A stretch of DNA of 64,000 nucleotides from Nemopilema nomurai (lineage: Eukaryota; Cnidaria; Scyphozoa; Rhizostomeae; Rhizostomatidae). The stretch is from positions 1 through 64,000 of the forward strand of contig ML133410.1 of NCBI GenBank assembly GCA_003864495.1, written 5' to 3'. Position 1 is the first letter of the stretch, and every line of letters starts with the position of its first letter. Both the position numbers and the translations under genes were made by a program. The notes under the pieces are model-generated. The model was given only the letters and a program-made list of their open reading frames with translations, was not told the origin of the DNA and did not search any database. Below, piece by piece: positions 24,401-32,845 of this stretch.

Positions 24401-27400
24401 AACAGAAATTTCAAATGATGTTAGAATTGAGCCACCTCTACAACATCTCAGTGGTGAAAATCTCCCAAGAAATTCCAACATATCAGAAGAGGCAAGGCTT
24501 GACATCAGCATACGTGGCTTCTGGCAGAAAGAACAAAGTGCATTTTTTGATGTAAGGGTATTCAACCCATTCGCACCGTCATACCGAAACCAGAAACTAA
24601 ACAACACTTTCGCAGGGAATGAAAGAGAGAAGAAACGCGCGTACAGTCAAAGAGTTTTACAAGTTGAGCATGGTTCTTTTACGCCATTGATTTTCGCTCA
24701 CAGTGGTGGTTCAAGTAGAGAAACTGAAAAGTTTATATCGGTTTTATCAACAAAGATATCAGAGAAACGTGATCTGTCAATTTCACTGGTTACCAATTGG
24801 ATTCGTACCAAGCTGTCATTTGCACTACTTCGAAGTGCCATACTGTGCATACGCGGTTCCAGAAATAGGCAAGCAAAAGTTCAAGTGGACACAGCCAACA
24901 TAGAAATTGTACAAACAATATCCCGGATTGATTAGTTAAAATTGTTGGGAAAAATTAAAAGATTCAAGTTTTTCAAGTTTTGTTCTAAACATTTGTGAAC
25001 CGGCGGCCTTTCGGTATATAAACAGCGCCAAATGTTGAATCATTGATGAGAATTTATTTGTTCAAAAAAAAAAATCAGTCAGTCAACCAGTCAATAAATC
25101 AGCCAATCAGTCAATCAATCAATTAGATATGAAACGGTGGACTAAAAACGGTCTTTATGTTTAAAAGACCGCAAAAGTGTACAATGAAGATTAATTTTCA
25201 TTTACATTTGACCTTCGCTGCTGCCATCTCTGCATCAATCCGATTTTATGAATCATAGATAATTCAAGGCAAATAAATTCTTTTGCAATTATGGTAAACC
25301 CAAACACTCATCCACCACACCACACTGGTAGATGACACGACAGACGAGCCTCTACAAGCCAGCTGACAGATGTTTTGCAGACAAATCCAAGGGAAATAGT
25401 GCTTATAGTCAAAGGAACAAGTCTCTACAAAGCATGGCTTAAGATACCCTGGGTACCAGACCAACTATGTATCAAGGACGCTGATCAAGAAATAGTTGTA
25501 CATAGTGGGTCTGGTACCCAGGGTAGGCCTAAGATGGCAACCAATCATACGAGTCTGATAGTATTTATAACGAAATAAGAACGATCTTATGCTGCTGAGA
25601 GAAAACCAATGCTAGAACTTACCAACACAGGGAGAAACCATCGATATGAATGTATGTTTTTGAAGCCTCGTGTATGGACCTTTGAATAGGAATGTCATCG
25701 AATTAGCAATTGAGTTGATGCAAAGCATATGAGCTAATTGAAAGAGAACTTATTTTAGTCAGTCCTAGCACCATGATCAAACGCTTCGTGATGAGTTTGT
25801 CTGAGCAAAAGCTGTTAGTTTTTTGGCATATCACACAAACTGCTCTTTTCTATGACTCTTTGTTTGCAAGAATGCTATTCCATGAATATCGGTATATCTG
25901 TGATTTGCATACATATGAGCCCAAATGGTCAGTATATCTATAAAGCATAATGTTTTCAGAATGTTATACACCAAGCGGGGACCTCTTTGTTTGATACCTC
26001 CAAGGAGGCACAGCTAAGCATACCTGCTTCATAAACTTGTAACCGTTTTTTGTTGCATCACCAACAACACCTTGATAGCGCCAAACTGCTTCAGTTCCTT
26101 GACGGCTTTATGGATCGAACGGTCATCTGTGAAGTTAACACTTGAAATCATTTGAAAACTGAACTGGTTTACTTGGCGCTCGTGTGACATGATATCCGTT
26201 GCAAAATCTCCAAAACCAACTGAAATTAACAACAAACAAGCCATTAGTAGCTAATCAACATAGAAGAAATGTTTGGAAAGAACTTGGAGGGATGAAGAGG
26301 CTGTTTATGGAACTAGTTATGCCAAAGAAGTTTCGAAGATGCATGTCCTTTATGGTAAACCAAACAATTAAAGAAATTGAAATGAAGCTAAATAAGAAAT
26401 TTTTGTTGATGGGTGTGCTGTCAGATAACCATTGAATTGGCAATGTATACTGCTTGGACGGCACTTTATATTTTGAAGAGCAGATCCTTTCCTTGAACTC
26501 GGAACAATCATTGATTGCTTTGATAGACTAATTGCAAAGATAAATAGACATTTCTTTCAGATATACTCAAAGAATATTGACAATAGAAAAGGGTTTGAAA
26601 TAAAATGAAAGCAACTTGTATTTATATTTAAGGACATTTAGGACAAATACTTAACGCATTAAAGTTTACACCATTTTCAGTACTTAGCTGACCATACCTT
26701 AAAGCATGGTTCCGGAAAATACGGAACGCAGTTATTTATTAGAACCATAGATCTAACCTTCTGTGACAACAGCAACAACTCTCGGTCTAGTCTCTTTTAT
26801 CATGGCAACCAGCGCCTGATTCAATATCGAGAGGTCCGGTCTCATGCTTATGACGTTGCTGCAGAAGAGTTTTGGTCCGTAGTTTAGGGCAATCATTGGG
26901 ACTCTGAGCATCTCCCCAAGAATGCAGATCTGATCAATATGATGCGGCAGTAAGAAGGCAGTTGCATTGCCCAGGATATACCGGTACTTGCCGTAGAGGA
27001 AGTCTTGGAACGAATCAAAACATTAACACTTTTACTGTGGGTTGAAAGGAAAAGCCTAAGATATTTCATTATTTCTTAAACCCTTTTGGCTAATGTAGAA
27101 CGAACGAGCCTTTAGGCTAATTCGAAAACTTTCAATCTTGTCACCAAGTTTCGTTCGTAAGGAAGCAATAGTAGTATTTAAAATAAACAGTCTCATAAGC
27201 CTAAGAAATAGCCACCAGGATGCAGGGAGACAGATTTCTGTATTTCTTATTGTCACATCGTGATGTGTAACCTATCCTCTTTACTAGAAAAATGATAGGG
27301 AATCCTAAATTCTATGCGTAGCCTGGAACCAATGGATACGTACTTGGGGGTACTGCAGTTGGTTACCAATCATCGCACATAGTCCCTTTTCACCCCCTCC

Positions 27401-29812
27401 TCTACAACATCCCCCCTCACCCCAAACATATTCATCATAGAATGGTATCGATCCCTGCATGAGAAATGAGCATCGTTTGCAACAGTCAGCACCGGGGGGC
27501 TTACCATTATGGAAAATGCCACCAGGCCCAACGACCACTGTCTGCACATCTATCTTTAGGTACGTGCCTCGCAGAACCGCCGACTTGACGTTGATGTACG
27601 CAACGCTGTGTTGTATGGCTGTGTCCAAGGATAGGTCGTACTCAGGCTGGTCTTCCTTCACAAGCAAAACTAGAAACAGAGAATCACGCCTTTTAGGGTG
27701 TAATGCCTTCCAAATGCACTGAACGATTTCTTTTCAATTCTATATGAAAGTGAAGCTCAGTTGAGGATGTAGAGGGGTACAGGGAGGTCCAAGCTGTTTT
27801 ACAGTTGAAATTGAAGCATAAGTTTGCTCATATCCTTAATTGTCTTGTTGCCAGTTAGGAGAGAAAGAGCTGTAATATTCGGTGAATTTTGCTACCTAGA
27901 TCATTTTTTTTTATAAAGCTGCAACTGGTGAAATGACGAAGATCGATAGGAATATCTCGGAGCGGTTCATGGTAAAAAGAATCAGGGAATAAGGCACTTT
28001 GCTGGTCGAGCATGCGCGGTAGTGCCTCATTAGTGACAAGAGCAGCTAAAATGCTGAGAGCGGCTGAGGCAGAAAGAGTTCTTTGAAACAGCGAGACCAT
28101 CCTAAACGGCCGATCAGGTAACGAGGAATCGCCATAAAGGGAAAATCATTCGCGCATTTTGCACGTGCGGCACTGGAATCAGTTAGATTCTGCTTAAGTG
28201 CCTAAAAAAATCACTGCGATTTGTCGAGATTCGCATCGCACATGAAGATTTGAGCTTGTCTACTGAATTTTTTATGATGCAGCATCTTGTTTCCGTGTCC
28301 ACTGTACTGCTTTTAAGCAGATTTTTCAGATAACCGGCAAAATCGAATCAGGGGGTATAAGCCTAACAAGCTGGGAATAGCATAAAATGAACTATAGTAC
28401 TAACAACGATTAAATACAAGTTGATGAAAGCTCTTTCTTCTTTCCAAAGGTTTTGCTTAGTTTTGGCCCGTAAATTCTTTAAAATTTGTTAAAACACCTA
28501 AAAAAATCATGCTTCATACCATGCTCATTTACTCATACACTTCTTTTGGCTGAATTACATCTAGAAAAGCTTTGAAAACACAGCGGGTTCGAATAATCAT
28601 GACAAACATAGCAGTTCCAATATAATTAATTTTTGTCTATTAAACTCTCTTTCTTTAGGTTTTCTAATCCCCTCTTTTGCTTCGCTCTCTGTTATTGTGT
28701 TCGACGCTCTGATTTTCTCTTCGTCATTTCCATCTATCCTCTCGCTCTCTTTTCCTTCTTTTTATTTCTTCCCTCTCTTTCTCTGTCTTGCTTCCCTTTT
28801 CCTGTCTTCTTTCTTTTTTTTCTGACCACTCTTTCTTCGAACAAGTACTTTGTGGTACAAAACTTCCCAATAGCAAGAAAAAGCGGAACCATTTTTCGCT
28901 TACTTAAAGTACTTTTTCGTCCGACACTCCTCAGAGTATGCAAGTGTCGGAAAATAACCAAAAGCTGACCGAATAAATAGCCAGATGCGGATCGAAAACA
29001 CTAGAGGATGATAAACAGAGCGCGTTATAACCAAAAAAAAAAACCAAAAGCTGACACAATAAAAATCTGACACGTCCTTTCCCTTTTTACTTTTTTCTTC
29101 CCTTTTTTACTTTCTTCCTTTTCTTCTTTAATTTTCTTTCTCCTTCTTTACCTTGTCCATTCTATTTATTCACTTATTTTGTTATTGATTTCTGCTTGCT
29201 TTTTATCTTGTCTTTGTTCCTTTTTTCTTTCCTTTTTTTATTACTTACTTATGATAACTACTCTATTGTAGTATTAAGCAAAGGTATCAAAGCCCCCTTC
29301 AAAGAAATGTTTGTTAATTATATTTGAAAAGAGCTCTAACCAAAGATGAATAGGAGTATACAGTCCAGAAACATTTTCCTTCACATAGTTCAGTGTTTCT
29401 TGATATCATTATAGATATATAAGAATGATGAGCATATCAATTAGAAAATGTCCTTCGAAGTTTCATATAGATTCAGTCAATAACTGTTATAACTGATGGT
29501 TACCTAAAAGGAAAACTATTCAAGGCGGTCATCTAACATCTATATCACCTTTATCTAAGCTATTAATATTTGGCTGACTTGTACCCAAGGTCATTATAAC
29601 ATCTCATGCTTGAATTATGATTAACTGTGTCCTTTGAAGGCAAGTTCTAGTTACACTGCGAGAGGTCATTCAAATTGAAAAGACCAACGCACTTATAGAT
29701 TATCGTAATCACAAAGGAGAGAGAGAGAGAGAAGCTTACCAATATGACGAGTTTCGGCGGATGACATGGCGATCAGGACCATTGTGGTGAACACGACAGC
29801 AAGAGGCTTCAT
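12201..29812 (-). CDS. Ionotropic glutamate receptor subunit, 14 coding exons
   Basis: This gene encodes a ligand-gated cation channel subunit of the plasma membrane. Coding exons in order of transcription are 29812-29740, 27669-27505, 27003-26758, 26219-26024, 25679-25623, 21713-21567, 21130-20963, 18769-18668, 18254-18087, 16776-16576, 16061-15876, 15380-15116, 14736-14366 and 12476-12201. Nearly all introns have GT-AG ends and reading phase carries across them. The assembled product is about 873 residues, typical of the family (about 900). The order is signal peptide, amino-terminal domain, S1, M1, pore loop, M3, S2, M4. Two junctions each need one more base than the sequence has (exon 4 internally, exon 6 donor), so this is either a very young pseudogene or an assembly with indel errors. 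The M3 motif is unusually divergent. The subclass (NMDA-like or AMPA/kainate-like) cannot be settled by eye. The exon at 18668-18769 is the weakest call. Confidence 0.88.
12816..12835. repeat. 20-bp perfect palindrome
   Basis: TGTTATGTTATAACATAACA is its own reverse complement. It lies in the receptor intron between exons 13 and 14. No function is suggested. Confidence 0.6.
14366..14736 (-). CDS. iGluR exon 13: ligand-binding half S2
   Basis: The exon follows a TTTATTGCAG acceptor in phase 1. It reads SLEDIVNNDKYLYGTLRDDQ, then QSSLDEALKRVRNEDFAFIG, DQPLLEYANEQQPCDTKIV and MGSYAFGLQLNSEW. These match the S2 landmarks: 'yG....gst', 'y.mw', 'yAfi.ds..l.Y...~.C.l..vG' and 'gYg.al'. Thr of DDQT aligns with AMPA Thr655. 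The usual acidic ligand residue (Glu705 in AMPA, Asp in NMDA subunits) is Asp here. The donor chosen (GAA|GTTCTA) is weak but keeps phase 0 with exon 14. Confidence 0.88.
15116..15380 (-). CDS. iGluR exon 12: pore loop and M3 gate
   Basis: The exon begins ALAVAFVMFLIERFSP (end of M1). The pore reads FANSFWFATASLLQQGPD: Gln at the Q/R/N filter site and Asp four residues on, as in calcium-permeable AMPA/kainate channels. Next come TPRSIAGRLL and M3, ending VMAAYVASLAGHYIS. The family signature SYTANLAAFL is replaced by AYVASLAGHY, with five of ten positions kept. Acceptor CCCCAG and donor GTAAGT are both good; the exon ends in phase 1. Confidence 0.92.
15660..15755. repeat. 16-bp minisatellite, six units
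   Basis: Six exact-length 16-bp units start at 15,660, 15,676, 15,692, 15,708, 15,724 and 15,740. The rough consensus is GTCAAATAGAGAAAGG. Purine-rich, less regular copies extend on both sides (about 15,550-15,780). It sits in the iGluR intron between exons 11 and 12. Confidence 0.75.
15876..16776 (-). CDS. iGluR exons 10 and 11: S1 and start of M1
   Basis: Exon 10 (16776-16576) reads QEPFIFYDP, then SGFCKDIMDKLAEDLEFQYE, the 'y.GyC.dll..La..l.F.Y' block, and ends WTGLVSELIKK. Exon 11 (16061-15876) reads EAHVAIGSLLVTSERESVID, then FSVPFMDFSKAILVKK and FLKPFSFGVWISILG, which enters M1. The Arg of TSERE aligns with AMPA-receptor Arg485, which holds the ligand alpha-carboxyl. The position equal to Thr480 is Leu here. 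Both exons are phase 0 at both ends. Confidence 0.9.
18087..18254 (-). CDS. iGluR exon 9: linker into ligand-binding half S1
   Basis: The exon is 168 bases, phase 0 at both ends, with a CACTTAG acceptor and a consensus donor (GTGAGT). It opens with IGTW, matching the 'vGtW' strand that ends the amino-terminal domain, and ends RRNLRVVTKV, the 'LrvvT...PFv' entry into S1. The next exon begins QEPFIFYDP, continuing this motif exactly. Confidence 0.85.
18668..18769 (-). CDS. Probable iGluR exon 8 (34 codons)
   Basis: This stretch fills the gap between exons 7 and 9. It has a GAAAG acceptor, a GTAAAAG donor, and an open frame in phase 0 on both sides as the neighbours demand. The end, GRLSKSYIENELK, resembles the 'gR...Y.I.N' segment that closes the amino-terminal domain. 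The similarity is weak, so this exon could be wrong and the true one missed. Confidence 0.45.
20963..21130 (-). CDS. iGluR exon 7: late amino-terminal domain
   Basis: The exon is 168 bases, phase 0 at both ends, with acceptor ATAACAG and donor GTAAAA. It reads EINPLLHDALTAIAYAIKAS, which matches the 'lhDav.a.A.Al' helix found just before the end of glutamate-receptor amino-terminal domains. It then continues into a Cys-containing loop. It follows exon 6 in frame only if exon 6 ends at 21567. Confidence 0.82.
21567..21713 (-). CDS. iGluR exon 6, without a recognisable GT donor
   Basis: Acceptor CCTGCAG is good. The exon reads DTTSPNILKTFEGFMSLSMP and then a long helix (LNKTTKTLYDMLSILHED), the hinge region and second lobe of the amino-terminal domain. 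To stay in phase with exon 7 it must end after CAG at 21567. The following bases are TCTTTT instead of GT. The nearest GT dinucleotides (exon end at 21568 or 21575) break the frame. One missing G would restore both donor and phase. End position is therefore inferred from phase. Confidence 0.7.
21872..22750 (+). pseudogene. Retroelement ORF, part 1: zinc finger and N-terminal region
   Basis: Starts at ATG 21,872. Residues 22-42 (CRFCSRSFGSQRGLSQHLRC) form a C-x2-C-x12-H-x2/3-C finger, typical of the DNA-binding N-terminus of R2-type proteins. A Ser/Asn-rich linker and a conserved charged helical region follow (ISAIYEEVVYWRRNLFMLP). The frame closes at 22,750 only because of a one-base shift in the A-run at 22,732-22,735. 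In the frame of part 2 the protein continues smoothly across the junction, so parts 1 and 2 were one ORF. Confidence 0.78.
22747..24147 (+). pseudogene. Retroelement ORF, part 2: reverse transcriptase
   Basis: The reverse transcriptase is recognisable by GAAGPSGMNADGWRRI, LDKNPGVRPIGIGEVLEEII, motif A (LLLVDASNAFNSLNRE), motif B (EGTTQGDPFAMPVYAI) and a later GYHPNASKSW block. Motif C should follow motif B. In this frame it is absent, but Tyr-Ala-Asp-Asp reads in the -1 frame at 23,598-23,609. Frame 0 resumes its family-like sequence (SWWENV) right after the A-run at 23,637-23,640. Two compensating one-base changes thus remove the catalytic Asp pair while keeping the ORF open. The frame ends at 24,147, just after the LGGLGIP block of the thumb. 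Confidence 0.85.
24144..24935 (+). pseudogene. Retroelement ORF, part 3: CCHC and endonuclease
   Basis: The frame reads GASSWLTSLPLEAENFVL, then CVCGKHFSVDHAMSC (C-x-C-x7-H-x4-C), RHNEVRDLLG, EARLDISIRGF and AFFDVRVFNPF. This is the zinc-knuckle plus restriction-like endonuclease of R2-type elements: the RHN start, the acidic LD and the DVR. The CCHC and acidic residues are all in place. From memory of related proteins, some 70-80 residues normally lie between the LGGLG block of part 2 and GASSWL here, so an internal deletion probably caused the frame break near 24,140. Confidence 0.82.
25064..25125 (+). repeat. 3' tail of the retrotransposon: A-run plus TCAR repeats
   Basis: Eleven A residues (25,064-25,074) are followed by about 50 bases of degenerate 4-bp units (TCAG, TCAA, with a few variants). 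Simple-repeat tails of this sort mark the 3' end of many non-LTR elements. The order, A-run first and tetranucleotide after, is what is seen; its origin is inferred. Confidence 0.6.
25445..25525. repeat. Foldback: 25-bp inverted repeat with 31-bp spacer
   Basis: The arm at 25,445-25,469 (starting TACCCTGGGTACCAGACC) is the reverse complement of 25,501-25,525 with 24 of 25 positions matching. Weaker pairing continues about 8 bases outward (CTTAAG.../...CCTAAG). The stem itself contains the palindrome CTGGGTACCAG. It lies just outside exon 5 of the receptor, inside the intron. A short foldback or hairpin transposon relic is the likeliest explanation. Confidence 0.65.
25623..25679 (-). CDS. iGluR exon 5 (19 codons)
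   Basis: This small exon (VHTRGFKNIHSYRWFLPVL) has a CAAAG acceptor and a consensus GTAAGT donor, phase 0 at both ends. It encodes the 'gf...Y.W' strand that follows the helix of exon 4 in amino-terminal domains. It is separated from exon 6 by the 3.9-kb intron that holds the retrotransposon. Confidence 0.75.
26024..26219 (-). CDS. iGluR exon 4, with an apparent one-base deletion
   Basis: This exon encodes the next alpha/beta unit of the amino-terminal domain. From the acceptor (TTTCAG) the frame reads to KELKQFGAIKVLLV. A stop then follows unless the frame shifts by one near 26,058-26,063, where the other frame reads ATKNGYKFMKQ directly to a good donor (GTATGC). The exon is 196 bases, and 197 are needed to connect phase 1 on the left to phase 0 on the right. 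I read this as one lost base. Whether the loss is real or a sequencing error cannot be told here. Confidence 0.72.
26758..27669 (-). CDS. iGluR exons 2 and 3: first lobe of the amino-terminal domain
   Basis: Exon 2 is 27669-27505 and exon 3 is 27003-26758. Both begin and end in phase 1. Exon 2 encodes a helix-rich stretch (LDTAIQHSVAYINVK) like the first helix of periplasmic-binding-type amino-terminal domains, then a strand (VQTVVVGPGG). Exon 3 continues with YRYILGNATAFLLPHHIDQI and ends LVAMIKETRPRVVAVVTE, giving the alternating strand and helix pattern of that fold, including the conserved 'ilG..a' and 'vP.ia' positions. In receptors of this family the domain controls subunit assembly and binds modulators. 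The exon 3 acceptor (CCAAG) is weak but is the one that keeps phase. Confidence 0.8.
28626..29250. repeat. Long pyrimidine-rich tract
   Basis: Some 600 bases of mostly C and T, interrupted by 28,840-29,060. The interruption contains GTACAAAACTTCCCAA (28,855-28,870) and GCAAGAAAAAGCGGAACCAT (from 28,873). Related words recur at 55,599 and 53,221. It lies in the intron between iGluR exons 1 and 2. The ORFs read from it are compositional artefacts. Confidence 0.5.
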
Positions 29813-29818
29813 ATTGCC
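29740..29818 (-). CDS. iGluR exon 1: start codon and signal peptide
   Basis: ATG lies at 29812-29810 on the minus strand. The exon opens six bases upstream, after a TTGCAG acceptor, so at least one 5' non-coding exon must lie further upstream; I could not find it. The encoded start MKPLAVVFTTMVLIAMSSAE is a textbook secretion signal: one Lys, a hydrophobic core and small residues before the probable cleavage site. The exon ends in phase 1 at a good donor (GTAAGC). It joins exon 2 to give a first beta-strand of the amino-terminal domain (RHIVLLVKEDQPEYD). Confidence 0.8.
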
Positions 29819-30706
29819 CTGCAAGAAAGATTCATTGGTGAATCATCGAAGCTTATGTACTGCCCGATTGCACTGGTCATCCGTCGCTGCAGCATGGTGG
29901 AGCAGGAGCGTAAACCACTAAAAGCCGTGAGTTCTTCATTGCAGTGTTATAGCATAAATGATAATCGTGATAAACTACTAGTAGACTAGCATACAACTAA
30001 TAGCACGTCTTTGACATACAGTATTTCTGAATAACAGCCAGGCCTAGGATTAGTGAGCTGATTTTGCAAAGGTACACTTTCTGCGGTACCGATTGGCCAA
30101 GAGCTGCACGCATCTCCAAGCACTGCATGTTACTGCAACCTGTTTACTAACAGCACACGAACACAGGACACTCAAAAACTGACAACAACATTTATACCTG
30201 CCTGTTGCAAGCTCGAGATTCACGTTCAGCCAACTGAACCTGATTGCAGAAACATCTTGTACGCATTTGAGCATCAGGTAAATTGGACGTAAAGGCTGAC
30301 AAGGTTGGTAAACAGAAGGAAGATAAGATCGCCCAGGTCTTAAAAAATAATTAATTGTACTAGAATAGCGAGTGTTCGGCAAAGTGCATTCTGCCTAATC
30401 GACGTAAGCTGTATGGCTAATTCGTGTTTCTAGTTCTTTGATTATAGTTCAGTGCGAGCAAACGCGTAGAGGATTGCGTGGAACCGCATTCTAATACTCA
30501 TTAATGTACTGTAGATGCAATCAGAGTGACAATAGGCGAACGCATTTGAGTAATTTCTTCTGTAAAGGCCATGATCAGGTGCTTGACAATATTCCTTGGT
30601 CGAAGCAGTTAGGCACATGACCTGGATGCGTGTGTTACGTGAAGGTCCAATGCTGATATTTTGATGCGACCTCCAGGCTTGTGACAAGGCACCCAGTGAT
30701 CATTGT

Positions 30707-30768
30707 GATCAAGGCGATTAAGGTGATCGGGCGATCAAGGCAATCAAGACGATCAAAGCGATCAATGA
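30707..30768. repeat. 9-bp minisatellite
   Basis: About seven degenerate copies of GATCAAGGC (one 8 bp long) run from GATCAAGGC at 30,707 to GATCAATGA. The run lies about 0.9 kb upstream of the first iGluR coding exon. Confidence 0.6.
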
Positions 30769-32845
30769 CATTAGGGCGATGACATGACCAAGCAAACAAA
30801 GCCGTACTTCTGGTGGATATTTTTTAACATGGAATCAAACCAAATAAAGCACCATCTCATTTTCTAATTGCTGGCTATTTAAAATTACGATAGCAAAGAT
30901 CGGAAAGCTATCGCAAATTGAATTTTTTGATGTTACGAAACTTCTTTCTCCTCTCTGTTTCCATTCGACAGCCATGTTCCTGGCTCTAATGGCATTATCA
31001 GTGTGTCAGAAGTTGGTTTTAAAGATAAATTAACTACTTTGGTTATAGGCTCATCTGCACTAAATAGCAACATCAGAGCGAGCCGGTACAAGAAAGAACT
31101 TTCTTGAGTAGGTTCCTTGGTAATAACGTTTGCAAGGATAGTTTCTGTGGCAGAGATGATTATATTGATGAAAGTAGTCATCAACTCTAAGATGACGTTC
31201 CCTTTATTCAGTGAAGCCTGCTCTCTTGATTAAAAGGAGAGTTTCATTGTGTATGAAGCATCTTACCAAGGTGGTGCTAGAATGTGGCATTAACTGCTGG
31301 CAGAAAGGCATAACAGCATATTCCCACAAGTATTAGGAACAATTATCAGCCGCAAGAGCGCAGCAATCATTAAGCGGCAGGGCGTGCAATGCTCAGACTG
31401 GTGATTTTGTTAAAGAGCAATGTCGTTTAGAATACCCAGGTTGCGCCAAATCAAACAGTGACGACTATTCTGTTTAATCGGGCAAGCCAAGCCGTTATTT
31501 CATCTACGAGTCTGTCTCAACATCATCGCAAAGTCATGTCGTATGCTTAGAGACTATCACTTGAACTTGCCTAGAAATTGCGTGAAAGGAAACCAATTAT
31601 GCGGTCATAATACAGCCAGTCAAGTCTTCTTTCAGGCTTGTGGTCCACACTGGCTATTTATCTTGCCACCTTTCGGCGATTTTCCAAATTTGCATACTCT
31701 ATGGAATGTCGAGTTGAAAGCAACTTGAAGCAATAAAGTTATTTTTCGCTGCTTCATACCATTTGCCATTAAGTTCCGTTCTAAAACAAGACGTTAACTG
31801 AATTTGTTTGCTTTCTTGTATGCTAACAGAAATTTACAGCCACTAGCGAAAACATTCCACTTTTTGAAGTTGAACACGTTTCCACTTTACGGGCCAACAA
31901 GGGTACAATTTCTCGACATTCTGCTGTATAGAAGACTCGGCGCTTTATATTGGCTAAATATGCAAATTATGCAAAAGTGATCCCAAGGTTGTCGCTAAGC
32001 AACGTAAATGTGGATAATGGTTTACCGCACAGTAATAAACAGACAGAAAACCCTTGATAATTAAATATTAAAGGATCAATTATTTCACTCCAAATCATGG
32101 GAAATCTCGCACAGAAGCGGAAATATATAGCTTGCTTGCGTACCAGAAACCTGTGAAGCATCATGCAGGAATAGCCTATAGAAGACTCTCTCAGAATAAT
32201 TTTCGTAGTAATAGAGTATTGCTAAGTTTCTTAAGCAAATAATAATTTTTAAATGACTTAAGCGATAATTCAAATACTTTGCCTTTAATATGTGTACAGG
32301 AATTAAAACAATTAAATAGTTAAAAGAATGTGCACAATCGAAATATTTGCATTGATGCATTGTATTTTCTTGCTAATTTCCTAAATTCTTTATATTCACT
32401 ACAGTAGTATGAGTAATATTTTCCCAGAAATAAAATTTGTGACACCATTATATGTTTACAAAAATGTGTTGGTTTAATATTGAAATTTATTGGTGCATAT
32501 GTGGCTTTAACTTTAAAAAGAAGACTTTTAGAGATAGATAAGCCATAAAATTATTGCTTCAGTAATACCAGGTTCTTACGATTTATGTGAAATTAAAAGT
32601 TATAACCGACTTGATCAGCACTAAAAGAAAGATTCTGTTAAGCCACAGCAATGATATTGAGTGAGAGTGTTCTATGATAAATGGAGTCTTGCGACCAGAA
32701 GATCGTATCTCGGCCTCAAGTGGTGTGTGAATAACGACTGCAAACCGTGCAATAATAAAACGGAGGAGAGTGATTTAAGCTAGGAAAAGAAACCCATGAC
32801 CTACATCAACGAATTATCCAACGCAATTGCTTTTACCAGAGTCAC

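Larger units (their letters stand above)
21780..25125 (+). mobile_element. Decayed non-LTR retrotransposon with restriction-like endonuclease
   Basis: A roughly 3.3-kb element lies antisense in the iGluR intron between exons 5 and 6. It encodes an N-terminal C2HC-type zinc finger, a reverse transcriptase, and a C-terminal CCHC motif plus restriction-like endonuclease. That layout belongs to the site-targeting R2-type lineages (R2, R4, NeSL, Hero, Utopia and relatives); I cannot assign the clade by eye. It ends in an A-run followed by a TCAA/TCAG tetranucleotide tail, and no LTRs are seen. The 5' edge is uncertain (between about 21,720 and 21,870). Frame breaks near 22,733, about 23,596 and about 23,640, and an apparent internal loss near 24,140, make it non-autonomous. 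Confidence 0.82.

Noticed and set aside
28633..28968. Phe/Leu-rich 111-codon frame as a membrane protein
   Set aside because: It is translated from a pyrimidine-rich tract; composition alone explains the hydrophobicity.
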